Positions 7,477-15,842 are shown, counted from the first letter of the stretch. The stretch is DNA of 30,618 nt from DASRPD01 sp035646535 (GCA_035646535.1 DASRPD010000005.1:1-30618), one strand, 5' to 3'. The notes: generated from the letters alone by a model not told the origin. Program-made: numbers and translations.

Positions 7477-8646
7477 TCAGAGCCCCATGCCGCGACCGAT
7501 GATCTCCTTCATGATCTCGGTCGTGCCGCCGTAGATCGTGGTGACGCGCGCGTCGGCATAGGCACGCGCGATCGGATACTCGAGCATGTAGCCGTAGCCA
7601 CCGAACAGCTGGAGACACTGGTCGATGGCCCGCTTCTGCAGCTCGGTGCACCACCACTTGGCCATGGCCGCGTCTTCGGCGCTCAGCTCACCCCGGTTGA
7701 GCGCCCCGACGCAACGGTCGACGAAGGCCTGCGCCACCGCGACCTCGGTCGCGACCGTCGCGAGCACGAAGCGCGAGTTTTGAAACGTGCCGACCGGCTG
7801 ACCGAACGCAATCCGTGACTTCACGTACTCGAGCGTCCAGCCGAGAGCGGCGCGCGCCGCGGCGACACCGGCCACGCCGATCGAGAGCCGTTCCTGGGGC
7901 AGGTTCGCCACGAGTTGTGCGAACCCCTCCCCTTCGGCGTCACCAAAGCGGTTCTCGACCGGCACCGCGACGTCATCGAAGAACAGCTCCGCGGTGTCCT
8001 GGGCATGGAGCCCGAGCTTCTCGAGGTTGCGGCCTCGCTCGAAGCCGGGCATCCCGCGTTCGATGACGAGCAGGCTCATCCCGCGGTGGCGCTGACTCAG
8101 ATCCGTCTTCACCGCGACGATCACGAGGTCGGCGTTGATGCCGTTGGTGATGAAGGTCTTGGCACCGTTGACCACGTAGTGGTCGCCGTCGCGACGGGCC
8201 GACGTGGTCATCGACGCGAGGTCGGAACCGATGGCGGGCTCGGTCATCGCGATCGCAGTGACGAGCTCGCCGGACGTCACCCCCGGAAGCCAGCGCGCCC
8301 GCTGGGTCGGCGTGCAGTAGCGCAGGAAGTACGGCAGGCAGATGTCGTTGTGGAGTGTGAGCCCGAGCCCGGCGGCACCGACTCCCGCGGCTTGGAGCTC
8401 CTCGGCGAGGACGAGGTTGTAGCGGAAGTCGTTAACCCCGGCACCGCCGTACTCCTCCGGCACCGCCATCCCCAGGAATCCGTGCGCGCCCGCATCTTCG
8501 AACAGGGCGTGCGGGGTGATGCCGGCTCGGTCCCACTCCGCGCTGTGCGGGACCATCCGATCGGCAATCCATCGCCGGATCACATCGCGGAACTGTTCGT
8601 GCTCGGCTTCGAAGCAGTCCCGGGCCGGTCCGTCTTCGGTCCTCAC
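7477..8646 (-). CDS. Acyl-CoA dehydrogenase, long-chain/isovaleryl catalytic-Glu type
   Basis: A 389-residue FAD-dependent acyl-CoA dehydrogenase of standard length, catalysing alpha,beta-desaturation of an acyl-CoA. Visible signatures are AMTEPAIGSD (residues 133-142), the central beta domain NGAKTFITNG (160-169), and QLFGGYGY (346-353). The usual medium/short-chain catalytic Glu near the C-terminus (IYEGT) is Gly373 here (IYGGTTEIM). A Glu is present at 252 in LPQERLSIG, the place used by long-chain and isovaleryl-CoA dehydrogenases, so the enzyme is probably active. The start is GTG 8646, preceded by GAGGAG; the frame continues far upstream but without coding character. It is convergent with the preceding plus-strand operon and divergent from the quinoprotein-like gene. 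Confidence 0.93.
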   Translation of the reverse strand: MRTEDGPARDCFEAEHEQFRDVIRRWIADRMVPHSAEWDRAGITPHALFEDAGAHGFLGMAVPEEYGGAGVNDFRYNLVLAEELQAAGVGAAGLGLTLHNDICLPYFLRYCTPTQRARWLPGVTSGELVTAIAMTEPAIGSDLASMTTSARRDGDHYVVNGAKTFITNGINADLVIVAVKTDLSQRHRGMSLLVIERGMPGFERGRNLEKLGLHAQDTAELFFDDVAVPVENRFGDAEGEGFAQLVANLPQERLSIGVAGVAAARAALGWTLEYVKSRIAFGQPVGTFQNSRFVLATVATEVAVAQAFVDRCVGALNRGELSAEDAAMAKWWCTELQKRAIDQCLQLFGGYGYMLEYPIARAYADARVTTIYGGTTEIMKEIIGRGMGL

Positions 8647-8684
8647 GTGTGCTCTCCTCACTCCCGATTGCGCGCTCCACCCGT

Positions 8685-8698
8685 TTCGCCCGGGCGAA
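8685..8698. promoter_or_regulatory. 14-bp perfect palindrome between divergent genes
   Basis: TTCGCCCGGGCGAA is a perfect 14-bp palindrome, about 40 bp upstream of the acyl-CoA dehydrogenase start and 120 bp upstream of the beta-propeller gene. It could be an operator for a dimeric regulator, but short GC palindromes arise by chance in this composition. The rest of 8647-8817 shows no clear -35 element. Confidence 0.3.
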
Positions 8699-8817
8699 GC
8701 CACCCACCATCGCACGCGCCCGTCGCTCGACCCGCTCGGGGCCCTGGTTGACCGGCCGCGGTGACCATGCCAGCCTGACACGGCCGTCAGATGCATGGGC
8801 GATCGTGGGGGGCCAAG

Positions 8818-10755
8818 ATGCGCGCGAGTCGGCTCCGGCGACACCGCGCTCTCGTCGTCACGCTCGCGACGGTCGCCGTGGTTGCCGGGCTCGCCCCGTC
8901 TCGCGGAACGGCCGCCGCGCGCGACGCGCCCGTCCGGCGGTGCGACTGGCCGATGTGGGGCCACGGACCCGACCGGAGGTTCTCCTACCCCTGTGCGACC
9001 GACATCGCCCCCGACACCGTCGGTGGGCTCCAACGGGTGTGGTTCTTCCGCGCCCGCGACACCGTGACCGCGACGCCCGCCGTCGTCCGCGGGACCGTGT
9101 TCGTCGGCGATTGGTCGGGCAACTTCTACGCGCTGCGGGCCAAGAACGGGCGGGTCAAGTGGCGGTTCCAGGCCGAGACTCACCCGCTCGTCTACGCGGG
9201 CCAGATCGTGTCCTCGGCCGCGGTGGCCCGGATGGGCGGCGTGCGCACCGTTTTCTTCGGGGCCGGCAAGCACCTCTACGCGCTACGCGCCCGCGACGGC
9301 AAGCTCCTCTGGCGCTACAACGCCGGCCGGCGCGGGGACGACGCCGACGATGACCCAACCGAGATCGAGACGTCACCGGTCGTCGTCGACGGGAAAGTGA
9401 TCTTCGGCACCGATGTGCACAACCGCGGCGGGGACGACCGATCGCGGGTGATCGCGCTCGACGCCGAGACCGGTGAGCGCATCTGGGCGAGGACCACCGC
9501 GCCGACGAGCGGGCGCGACCCCACCGGTCCGGGCTGCGGTGACGTGTGGGGCTCGGTCGCGGTGGACGTCGACGGCCGGGGCGTGTTCTTCGGTACCGGG
9601 AACTGCGTGAGTGCGCCCGAGGGTTGGGGCCGGTTCTCCGAGGCCATCGTCGCGCTCGATCTCGACACCGGCGCGCCCCGGTGGACCTACCAACCGCACG
9701 AGCCCAACCGCAACGACCTCGACTTCGCCGGCGCACCGAACCTGTTCTCGATCGGCGACCGCCCGGTTGTCGGGCTCGGCAACAAGGACGCCGCGTACTA
9801 CGTGGTCGACCGGCAGACCGGCGAGCTCGTGTGGGCCACCCAGACGACCGAACCCGGTCTCCGTCGTCCCGACAGCAACTTCTCGACCGGCGGGTTCATC
9901 GGACCGGCGGCCTACGCGGATGACCGCATCGTCGGCGGCACCGCGGTCGGTGGCTCGCCCGCGCTCCACGCGATGAACGCCGACACCGGCGCGATCATCT
10001 GGCAACAACCCGCAGCCGGACCCACCTACGCGGCCACGACCGAAGCGAACGGCGTCCTGTTCCTCGGCGGCACCGATTTCACCCTGCGCGCGCTCGACGC
10101 CGCCACCGGCGACGTGCTCTGGCAGGAGACCATGACGGGCGCGGTGAGCGGCGGAACCGCGATCGTGGGCGACAACGTGTACGCCGTCGCGGGGATCCGT
10201 GAGCCGGGCACCGACAAGCGCAGCCGAACGAGCGGAGTGACCCGCTTCTCGCTCTCCGCCCGGCCCGTGCCCTCGACGTCGTCAACGACGACCGGCCAAG
10301 ACTCGAGCGTCGACACCACTCCTCGCCCCGCCCCGTCGACGTGCGTGGACGCGCCGTGTTCGGTGGCCTTCGATCTGAAGACGCCGCCTCCGGGAACCTC
10401 GCCGCGGCTCACCCTCTCGATCACCGTGGACCCATGGGGGCTCGAGGCGCAGACCGAGGACCTCGGGCCACCGTCGGCGTGGCTACGTCCCGGCAGCGAC
10501 GCCGCTCGCGAGGGCGCGACGCGCTACGGCCTGTTCATCTCCGAACGCGACGACGACCCCAACGGCGGGTTGCTGTGCGTGCTCGACAACGCCGGCGGGT
10601 GCTCCACATCTCGAATCCCCGAACGGGGCGCGACCTACAACCGCATCAGCCTTCTCGCCATCACCGACTCCGATGAGCTACCTGAAGCCGCCGAGGGCTT
10701 CGATCGGTTGGTCACGACCCAGTCATTCTCACCGCCGCTCGCGCCCCGGCGATGA
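8818..10755 (+). CDS. Secreted PQQ-like beta-propeller protein (polyvinyl-alcohol-dehydrogenase-like)
   Basis: A 645-residue exported protein. The N-terminus has a basic region, a hydrophobic core and an Ala-rich cleavage zone (RLRRH then LVVTLATVAVVAGLA, cut near residue 34). The body has repeated PQQ-type blades ending in AlDa.TG...W, for example NFYALRAKNGRVKWRF, LYALRARDGKLLWRY, IALDAETGERIW and LRALDAATGDVLW. The opening CDWPMWGHGP resembles the DWPMYGHD start of polyvinyl alcohol dehydrogenases. After residue ~485 a Thr/Ser/Pro linker leads to a C-terminal domain of about 140 residues that I do not recognise. No CxxCH haem motif is seen. ATG 8818 follows GGGGGG; ATG 8791 is in frame too. 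Whether it binds PQQ or is only a structural propeller is not decided by sequence. Confidence 0.82.
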   Translation: MRASRLRRHRALVVTLATVAVVAGLAPSRGTAAARDAPVRRCDWPMWGHGPDRRFSYPCATDIAPDTVGGLQRVWFFRARDTVTATPAVVRGTVFVGDWSGNFYALRAKNGRVKWRFQAETHPLVYAGQIVSSAAVARMGGVRTVFFGAGKHLYALRARDGKLLWRYNAGRRGDDADDDPTEIETSPVVVDGKVIFGTDVHNRGGDDRSRVIALDAETGERIWARTTAPTSGRDPTGPGCGDVWGSVAVDVDGRGVFFGTGNCVSAPEGWGRFSEAIVALDLDTGAPRWTYQPHEPNRNDLDFAGAPNLFSIGDRPVVGLGNKDAAYYVVDRQTGELVWATQTTEPGLRRPDSNFSTGGFIGPAAYADDRIVGGTAVGGSPALHAMNADTGAIIWQQPAAGPTYAATTEANGVLFLGGTDFTLRALDAATGDVLWQETMTGAVSGGTAIVGDNVYAVAGIREPGTDKRSRTSGVTRFSLSARPVPSTSSTTTGQDSSVDTTPRPAPSTCVDAPCSVAFDLKTPPPGTSPRLTLSITVDPWGLEAQTEDLGPPSAWLRPGSDAAREGATRYGLFISERDDDPNGGLLCVLDNAGGCSTSRIPERGATYNRISLLAITDSDELPEAAEGFDRLVTTQSFSPPLAPRR

Positions 10756-10786
10756 GCGCCGCCATACCGACGAAGGGAACCCCCTC

Positions 10787-12013
10787 ATGAACCATTCCTC
10801 ACCGAATCCGCGCCGATCGGGCGGTCGAGCGGGTCGCCGACGCGTCCGCACCGTCGCGGCCGGAGTGGTCGCAGCATCACTCGTCGGCCTCGGAACACTC
10901 GCCGCGTCGGGAACGGCCGCCACTCGACCGACCGCCGAGAGCGGCGTGCGACGAACGTTCGTGTTCAACGGCGAAGCCAACAACCTCAACGTCTACCGCG
11001 CCAAGCGACCCTTCCGGCACCAGCGGCTGGTCACGAACGCGAAGGACGACCCCGACGGTCTCGACATCAACGCGCAGATCTGCTTCTTCCCCCAGGACGA
11101 GGGGAAGAAGGTCCGCCGTTTCATCGCGGGAGAAGACACCAACCAACCCGACCCGCCGCAGGGCTGGGGCGTCTTCGAGCTGCGCGGGCGTCGCATCGAC
11201 AAGTTCCAGGTCCATCAGATCGCCAAGCTGACGCCCACGTTCCAGGGCTCACTCGACAACGCCGAGAACTACGGGTGCGGGTTCCTCGCCGATGGGCGGG
11301 TCCTCACGAGCGACATCGGCGATCAGGCGAGCGGCGCGGGTGACGGCCAACTCATCGTGTGGTTCCCACCATTCGACACCGGCATCGGTGGCGAGGGCCA
11401 GGTCCGATACTGCAAGATCGACACCGCGCTCGCCACCGCGGGCCAGATCGCGGTCGACGGCGACGACCAGGTGTTCGTCGCCTCGGCCCGGCCCCCGACC
11501 GCGGGAATTTGGCGCTACTCGGGACCCTTCCCGACGTCCGATACCGCCGAGGGCGGATGCGGGCGCACCGACGCCACGGGCGCGCCCCTGGCCGACGCGG
11601 TGCAACGCGAGCTCTTCATCCCCGCGACCGAACCGCTCGCGACCCCGAACGCGATCGTGCGCCGACCCGACGGTGGGTTCTACGTGTCGAGCGTGATCAA
11701 CGGCGTCATCGCCCAGTACGACGACCTCGGACGGTACGTCCGCACCGTGCTGTCACCGCCGACCGGCGAGACCCTCGGCCCCGAGCCGTTCTCCACGGGC
11801 ACGCCCCTCGGCCTCGGTGTCACTTCCCAGGGCACGTTGTTCTACGCCGATATCGGGATTGTGGTTGACGGTGCCGACATCGGACCCGGCGATCACACCG
11901 GCCAGGTGCGCAGGATCCGCTTCGACCGCGACGGCGAACCGGTGAGGCCGGTCACCGTCGCCAAAGACCTGGGGTTCCCTGACGGCATCGGGATCGTCGA
12001 GCTCACGGAGTAG
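10787..12013 (+). CDS. Secreted SMP-30/NHL-like beta-propeller protein
   Basis: A 408-residue protein with a long twin-Arg-containing basic N-terminus followed by VAAGVVAASLVGLGTLAASG and an Ala-Thr-rich cleavage region, indicating export. The mature part has repeats typical of gluconolactonase/NHL propellers, such as GQIAVDGDDQVFVAS, PNAIVRRPDGGFYVSSVINGVIAQYDDLGRYVRTV and LGVTSQGTLFYADIG. These suggest a six-bladed propeller with a lactonase-like or carbohydrate/lipid-related role. The specific function is unknown. ATG 10787 is preceded by GAAGGG. It begins 31 bp after the PQQ-like propeller gene, so the two secreted proteins are probably co-transcribed. Confidence 0.75.
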   Translation: MNHSSPNPRRSGGRAGRRRVRTVAAGVVAASLVGLGTLAASGTAATRPTAESGVRRTFVFNGEANNLNVYRAKRPFRHQRLVTNAKDDPDGLDINAQICFFPQDEGKKVRRFIAGEDTNQPDPPQGWGVFELRGRRIDKFQVHQIAKLTPTFQGSLDNAENYGCGFLADGRVLTSDIGDQASGAGDGQLIVWFPPFDTGIGGEGQVRYCKIDTALATAGQIAVDGDDQVFVASARPPTAGIWRYSGPFPTSDTAEGGCGRTDATGAPLADAVQRELFIPATEPLATPNAIVRRPDGGFYVSSVINGVIAQYDDLGRYVRTVLSPPTGETLGPEPFSTGTPLGLGVTSQGTLFYADIGIVVDGADIGPGDHTGQVRRIRFDRDGEPVRPVTVAKDLGFPDGIGIVELTE

Positions 12014-12052
12014 ACCCCCGAGACCGCGCGGGGCACGGTGCGTTGCCGAGCA

Positions 12053-12070
12053 GCACGGTCCACACCGTGC
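12053..12070. terminator. 7-bp stem-loop downstream of the propeller operon
   Basis: GCACGGT and ACCGTGC form a perfect 7-bp stem with a 4-nt loop, 40 bp after the stop of the SMP-30-like gene. It also overlaps the start of the alcohol dehydrogenase remnant. No T-run follows, as is often the case in high-GC actinobacteria. Confidence 0.4.
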
Positions 12071-12282
12071 GGGCCGTAGTCACCCAGGGAGTGCAGCACC
12101 CGCTGACGGTCGAGGTACGACCCGTACCGACGCCCGGTCCGGGCGAGCTACTCGCGCGGGTCGCCGCGGGCGGGGTGTACGGCTCGGACCTCCACCTGGC
12201 GGACGCGCTCGACGAGCTGCCCGATCGCTTCGGGGCGCCGACGCACCCGACCGACGAGTGCAAGCTCATCGTCGAGCCGTAA
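12067..12282 (+). pseudogene. Remnant of a zinc-dependent alcohol dehydrogenase (internal deletion)
   Basis: The frame starting at GTG 12067 reads VRAVVTQGVQ..LTVEVRPVPTPGPGELLARV, followed by GVYGSDLHLAD. This is the GroES-like N-terminus of medium-chain zinc alcohol dehydrogenases. The catalytic zinc Cys of the G-[IV]-C-GSDLH motif is Tyr. After about 50 residues the family similarity stops, and the frame closes with DECKLIVEP, which resembles the usual C-terminal ending of such enzymes (K-[VI]-[LV]-[VI]-x-P). The total is 71 residues against about 350. An internal deletion joining both ends in frame is the simplest explanation (inference). There is no nearby zinc-binding or Rossmann core. 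TTG 12043 is an alternative upstream start. Confidence 0.7.
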
Positions 12283-12317
12283 CGACCTCCTCGCGCGTGT
12301 CTACCCCCAGCCGCTCG

Positions 12318-12334
12318 GCGGTAGGACCTACCGC
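12318..12334. terminator. Perfect inverted repeat over the acyl-CoA synthetase stop codon
   Basis: GCGGTAGG and CCTACCGC are exact complements around a single A; folded, this gives a 7-bp stem with a 3-nt loop. It overlaps the TAG stop of the minus-strand ligase gene (12328-12330) at a convergent junction. It could terminate transcription in both directions. No T-tract is seen. Confidence 0.4.
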
Positions 12335-13977
12335 GCGTGCAGGTCGAATTCCTCCCGAGCCCGTCGATAGTCGGCCTTGCCGTTGGGGGCGCGGGGAACC
12401 TGGGCCAGGACGACCAGCGTGCGCGGCACTTTGTACGGCGCGAGCAGTTCCCGAGTCGCGGCGATGAGCACGTCGGGTACCGCGCCAGGCGCGTTGACCG
12501 CGACCACGCCGACGACTCGCTGACCAAAGCGTTCGTCGTCGACGCCGAAGACCAGACAGTCCTCGACCATGTGGTGGAGCTTCACCGCCTCCTCGACCTC
12601 TTCGGGGAAGACCTTCTCGCCGCCGGTGTTGATGCACTGGGACCCTCGACCGAGCAGCGCGATCGAACCGTCGATCTCGACCGTGGCCCAGTCGCCGGGC
12701 ACGGAGTAGCGGTCGCCGCCGTACTCGCGAAACGTCGCTGCGGTCTTCGCAGGGTCCTTGAAGTATCCGTCGGGGGTCGCGCCGCCGATCGCCACGAGCC
12801 CGGGCTCACCCGAGCCGGGTACGACTTCACTGCCGTCCTCGCGCAGCACCTTCACGTTCGGGTTCGGGGTAAACCGTCCGGTCGGCGCGGGCGAACCGTG
12901 CGTCGAGATCGATGCGCCCATACCTCCCTCGGTGGCGGCGATGTAGTCGACGATTGCGGCGCGTCGGAGATGCTCGAGCAGGCCGGTCTTGACCTCGGTC
13001 GAGAACATCGCACCCGACGACATCACGAGACGCAACGCCGACAGATCACGCGTCGGGCCGTCGTTCAGTGCATCCAACAGCGGTCGAGCGAACGCGTCGC
13101 CGACGACCGTCACGGCCCGGACACGCTCGCGCTCGATCGTGGCCCACGTCGCCTGCGGGTCGAACGTGTGGCCGGGGAGCAGCACGGTGCACGAACCGAA
13201 CGTGAGCATCGGCAGCGTTCCGATCGACAGGCCGGTGGCGTGCATGAGTGGACAAACAGGGAGCGCAACGAGCGATCGGCGCTCATCCGCGAGCCGGCGG
13301 GCGGCCGGCGCGACCCCGGATGGATCGCTGACCGGATCCAGCCCCGCGGCCGGCGGCACAGCCGCCATGAACCCGTCGAGCGTCGGCCCGACGCGGCTCA
13401 TCACGCCTTTGGGCATCCCGGTGGTGCCCCCGGTGTAGAGCATCGTGATGTCGTCGGGATCGCGCGTGATCCGACGCGCGGGTCCGTGGGCCGCGATGAG
13501 CTGCTCGTAGGGCTGACCCACTCCGGTCAGCGGCGAGGAGGCGCCGTCCGCGTGGCCCGGCGCGTCGGCGACCTCGATGAGGAGGCGGAGGGAACGCGCC
13601 CGATCGGCGATGCGCTCGACCCGCAGGGCGAGGCTCGAATGGAACACCAGGACCTGGGCCTCGGAATTGTCGAGCAGGTAGAGCAACTCCTCATCCAGGT
13701 ACCGGTAGTTCACGTTCACCGGCACGCAGCGATGCTTGAGCGCCGCCCAGTACGACTCGAGGTACTCCGGCGCGTTGTACAGGTAGTTGGCGACTGCTGC
13801 CCCGGGTCCGACTCCGGCGCCGGCGAATGCGGCTACCAGCCGCGACGCGCGGTCGTCGAGCTCGGACCATGTCCGCCGAGTCGTCCCGTGCACGATCGCC
13901 GACGAATCGCCGATCGCGTCGGCCACCGACTCCCACACCGTTGCCAGATGGCGTTCGATTGCCGCCACCGTACCCAC
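12328..13977 (-). CDS. AMP-dependent acyl-CoA synthetase (FadD-like)
   Basis: A 549-residue ANL-superfamily ligase that would activate a carboxylic acid to its CoA thioester via an acyl-adenylate. The P-loop is YTGGTTGMPKG (residues 181-191). Further motifs are the A5-like AATEGG, A7 GDW, A8 GRGSQCINTGGEKVFPEEVEE, and near the end NGKADY with the catalytic Lys. The size is normal for medium/long-chain or steroid-side-chain FadD enzymes. The start is GTG 13977 (or GTG 13968); there is no convincing ribosome-binding site. It is divergent, 75 bp from an enoyl-CoA isomerase-like gene, a natural partner in acyl-CoA breakdown. No signal peptide or membrane segment is visible; cytoplasmic. Its exact acid substrate cannot be told. 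Confidence 0.92.
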   Translation of the reverse strand: MGTVAAIERHLATVWESVADAIGDSSAIVHGTTRRTWSELDDRASRLVAAFAGAGVGPGAAVANYLYNAPEYLESYWAALKHRCVPVNVNYRYLDEELLYLLDNSEAQVLVFHSSLALRVERIADRARSLRLLIEVADAPGHADGASSPLTGVGQPYEQLIAAHGPARRITRDPDDITMLYTGGTTGMPKGVMSRVGPTLDGFMAAVPPAAGLDPVSDPSGVAPAARRLADERRSLVALPVCPLMHATGLSIGTLPMLTFGSCTVLLPGHTFDPQATWATIERERVRAVTVVGDAFARPLLDALNDGPTRDLSALRLVMSSGAMFSTEVKTGLLEHLRRAAIVDYIAATEGGMGASISTHGSPAPTGRFTPNPNVKVLREDGSEVVPGSGEPGLVAIGGATPDGYFKDPAKTAATFREYGGDRYSVPGDWATVEIDGSIALLGRGSQCINTGGEKVFPEEVEEAVKLHHMVEDCLVFGVDDERFGQRVVGVVAVNAPGAVPDVLIAATRELLAPYKVPRTLVVLAQVPRAPNGKADYRRAREEFDLHAR

Positions 13978-14040
13978 CCGGCCGACCGACCGTCGTCTCA
14001 CCCCCGGCGCGCCTGCGAGCTGCCACCAACGCGCCCGTCC

Positions 14041-14046
14041 TAGGGT
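14041..14046 (+). promoter_or_regulatory. -10-like element (TAGGGT), probable leaderless promoter
   Basis: TAGGGT ends six bases before ATG 14053, so the start codon would be at or beside the transcription start. No Shine-Dalgarno and no evident -35 element. Confidence 0.45.
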
Positions 14047-14052
14047 GGACCC

Positions 14053-14706
14053 ATGCTGGACCTGGAGACCCATGGCGACGTTCGCGTCCTGCACTGGCGC
14101 GACGGCGAGAACCGCTTCAACGGTGCCTCCATCGCCGCGTGGCACGACGCCCTGGACGACCTCGAGCAGATCGAGGGTCCGCTCGCGCTGGTTGTGACCG
14201 GCGAAGCCAAGTTCTTCACCAACGGCCTCGACCTCGACTGGCTCTCGACCAGCTCCGACGCGGGTGCATTCATGGGCGAGGTGCAGCGCCTGTTCGGGCG
14301 CATGCTCGTGTTCCCCGCCTACACCGTCGCCGCGATCAACGGCCACGTCTTCGCGGCCGGCGCCATGCTGTCGTGCGCGTTCGACCATCGCATCATGCGT
14401 GCCGACCGGGGCTATTGGTGCCTGCCCGAAGTCGACCTCGGGTTGGCACTCACGCCCGGCATGACCGCGACGGTCACGGCGGGGCTGCCCGCCGCCACTG
14501 CGCACGAGGCCATGCTGACGGGCCGGCGCTACGGCGGTGAGGATGCTCTCAGGGCCGGCATCGCGCACGCCATTGCGGCCGAAGCCGATGTGCTCCCCCA
14601 GGCCATCGCCGCCGCCGCGGCGATCGCACCGAAGAGCCGACCGGTGATCGCCGAGCACAAGCAACAGCTCTTCGGGGCTGCTGCCGCGGCGTGTTCGGGC
14701 GCCTGA
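14053..14706 (+). CDS. Enoyl-CoA hydratase/isomerase family protein, delta3-delta2-enoyl-CoA isomerase-like
   Basis: A 217-residue short crotonase. The oxyanion-hole segments are KFFTNGLDLDWL (residues 53-64) and INGHVFAAGA (95-104). Glu126 in CLPEVDLGL occupies the second catalytic position. The first Glu position is Met105 (AGAMLSCAFD), as expected for single-acid isomerases rather than two-Glu hydratases. The predicted role is to shift a 3-enoyl double bond to the 2-trans position during oxidation of unsaturated acids. It ends in an Ala-rich tail and is shorter than the usual 250-270 residues because the C-terminal helices are reduced. It is divergent from the FadD-like ligase and convergent with the LigD-type gene. 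The start ATG has a TAGGGT element just upstream. Confidence 0.85.
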   Translation: MLDLETHGDVRVLHWRDGENRFNGASIAAWHDALDDLEQIEGPLALVVTGEAKFFTNGLDLDWLSTSSDAGAFMGEVQRLFGRMLVFPAYTVAAINGHVFAAGAMLSCAFDHRIMRADRGYWCLPEVDLGLALTPGMTATVTAGLPAATAHEAMLTGRRYGGEDALRAGIAHAIAAEADVLPQAIAAAAAIAPKSRPVIAEHKQQLFGAAAAACSGA

Positions 14707-14719
14707 GCGCGGCGCGGCG

Positions 14720-15745
14720 TCACGCGCGCTTGCGAGCCCGACTGGGCGCGACGCGGGGTGGTTCGTTGGGCTGCTTCGGGTAGACCGGCGGCCAGGGCGC
14801 ATCCATGAGCCCACTGGCGAGATCCGCGGCCGACCGCTCGAGCAACGGCGTGAGCGACTGGGGGTCGTCGTACATGTCGGCCCAGGCATCGCCCTCGGTG
14901 GCGAGTCGCTCGGGAACGGACGCGAGCGTGTGCGCGGCGGCATCGATGGTCGCGAGCTCGGACCACCGGAATGGCGTGGACACCCGGGCCTCGGGGTTGG
15001 CGCGCACCGACCAGGCACCGAACACGGTCTTGTGGGGCGCGTTCTGGTTGAAGTCGACGAAGACCCGCGCACCCCGCTCCTCCTTCCACCACGCCGCGGT
15101 GACGAGATCCGGGCGGCGGCGCTCCAGCTCACGGGCCACCGCGACCGCTCCGGCGCGCACGTCATAGGAGCTCCAGGCAGGCTCGAGCCGCACGTAGACG
15201 TGAATGCCCCGGCTCCCGGTGGTCTTGGGATAGGCCGTGATCGAGTCCTCGGCGAGGAGCTCGCGTGTCAGCTCGGCAGTCTCGCGGATCATGGCGAACG
15301 ACACCCCCGGGCTCGGATCGAGATCGATCCGGAGCTCGTCGGCTACGTCAGGGCTCTCGGCGAGCGAGGGCCACACGTGAAAGCCGAGGCACCCCAGGTT
15401 CACCGCCCACGCGACGTGGGCCAGGTCCGCCGCGACGAGCGCGCGTGACGTGGTGCCGTTGGGGGTCGACACCACGGTCGTCGTCAGCCAGTCCGGTGCG
15501 TTCTTGGGCACGCGCTTCTGGAAGAACGACGGACCATCCGCGCCGTGCGGGAACCGTTGGAGGAGCACCGGCCGGCCGCCCATCGTGGCCAGCAGCGGCG
15601 CGCGCACCGCCTCGTAGTAGCCGATCAGGTCGAGCTTGGTCTCGCCTCGCTGTGCGAACAGCACCTTGGCCGGGTGCGTGACCACTATCTCACGGCCATC
15701 GAGCTGGACTGACACAGCGGCGTCGCGCGGGGACACACCGCTCAT
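14720..15745 (-). CDS. Stand-alone LigD-type DNA polymerase/primase domain protein
   Basis: A 341-residue archaeo-eukaryotic-primase-like polymerase domain, as in the polymerase module of bacterial LigD used in non-homologous end joining, but without ligase or phosphoesterase domains. The catalytic metal pair is Asp141 and Asp143 in LRIDLDPSPG. The GSRGIHVYV motif with His182 and a third Asp231 (RVFVDFNQN) complete the active site. HVWPS (123-127) and QRFPHG (63-68) are further family signatures. The C-terminal tail is basic (SRARKRA). I chose ATG 15745, which gives a normal N-terminus; the frame continues to GTG 15790 with no better signal. Stand-alone copies are known in actinobacteria beside full LigD. 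No ku gene is in the window. Confidence 0.88.
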   Translation of the reverse strand: MSGVSPRDAAVSVQLDGREIVVTHPAKVLFAQRGETKLDLIGYYEAVRAPLLATMGGRPVLLQRFPHGADGPSFFQKRVPKNAPDWLTTTVVSTPNGTTSRALVAADLAHVAWAVNLGCLGFHVWPSLAESPDVADELRIDLDPSPGVSFAMIRETAELTRELLAEDSITAYPKTTGSRGIHVYVRLEPAWSSYDVRAGAVAVARELERRRPDLVTAAWWKEERGARVFVDFNQNAPHKTVFGAWSVRANPEARVSTPFRWSELATIDAAAHTLASVPERLATEGDAWADMYDDPQSLTPLLERSAADLASGLMDAPWPPVYPKQPNEPPRVAPSRARKRA

Positions 15746-15830
15746 TCTGCTCGCGATGAGCTCGGGCACGGGATCATCCACGGTAGGCACACGCGCCGCG
15801 GGCGAGCGGGTGCCGGTGGGCGCGCCGTGC

Positions 15831-15836
15831 CAGACT
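15831..15836 (+). promoter_or_regulatory. -10-like element (CAGACT) for the SDR gene
   Basis: CAGACT lies six bases before ATG 15843. The surrounding GTGCCAGACT recurs at 16840-16849, upstream of the HD-domain gene, supporting a promoter role. The first base deviates from the TANNNT consensus. Confidence 0.35.
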
Positions 15837-15842
15837 CGGCCG

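Noticed and set aside
12337..14043. Plus-strand open frame of 568 codons
   Set aside because: Antisense to the acyl-CoA synthetase, whose motifs are intact. The antisense product is Arg/His-rich with no recognisable family.
13978..15165. Upstream extension of the FadD-like frame to 15165
   Set aside because: It crosses the divergent promoter and the antisense of the crotonase and LigD genes, and has no ligase-family similarity before residue ~1 of the chosen start.
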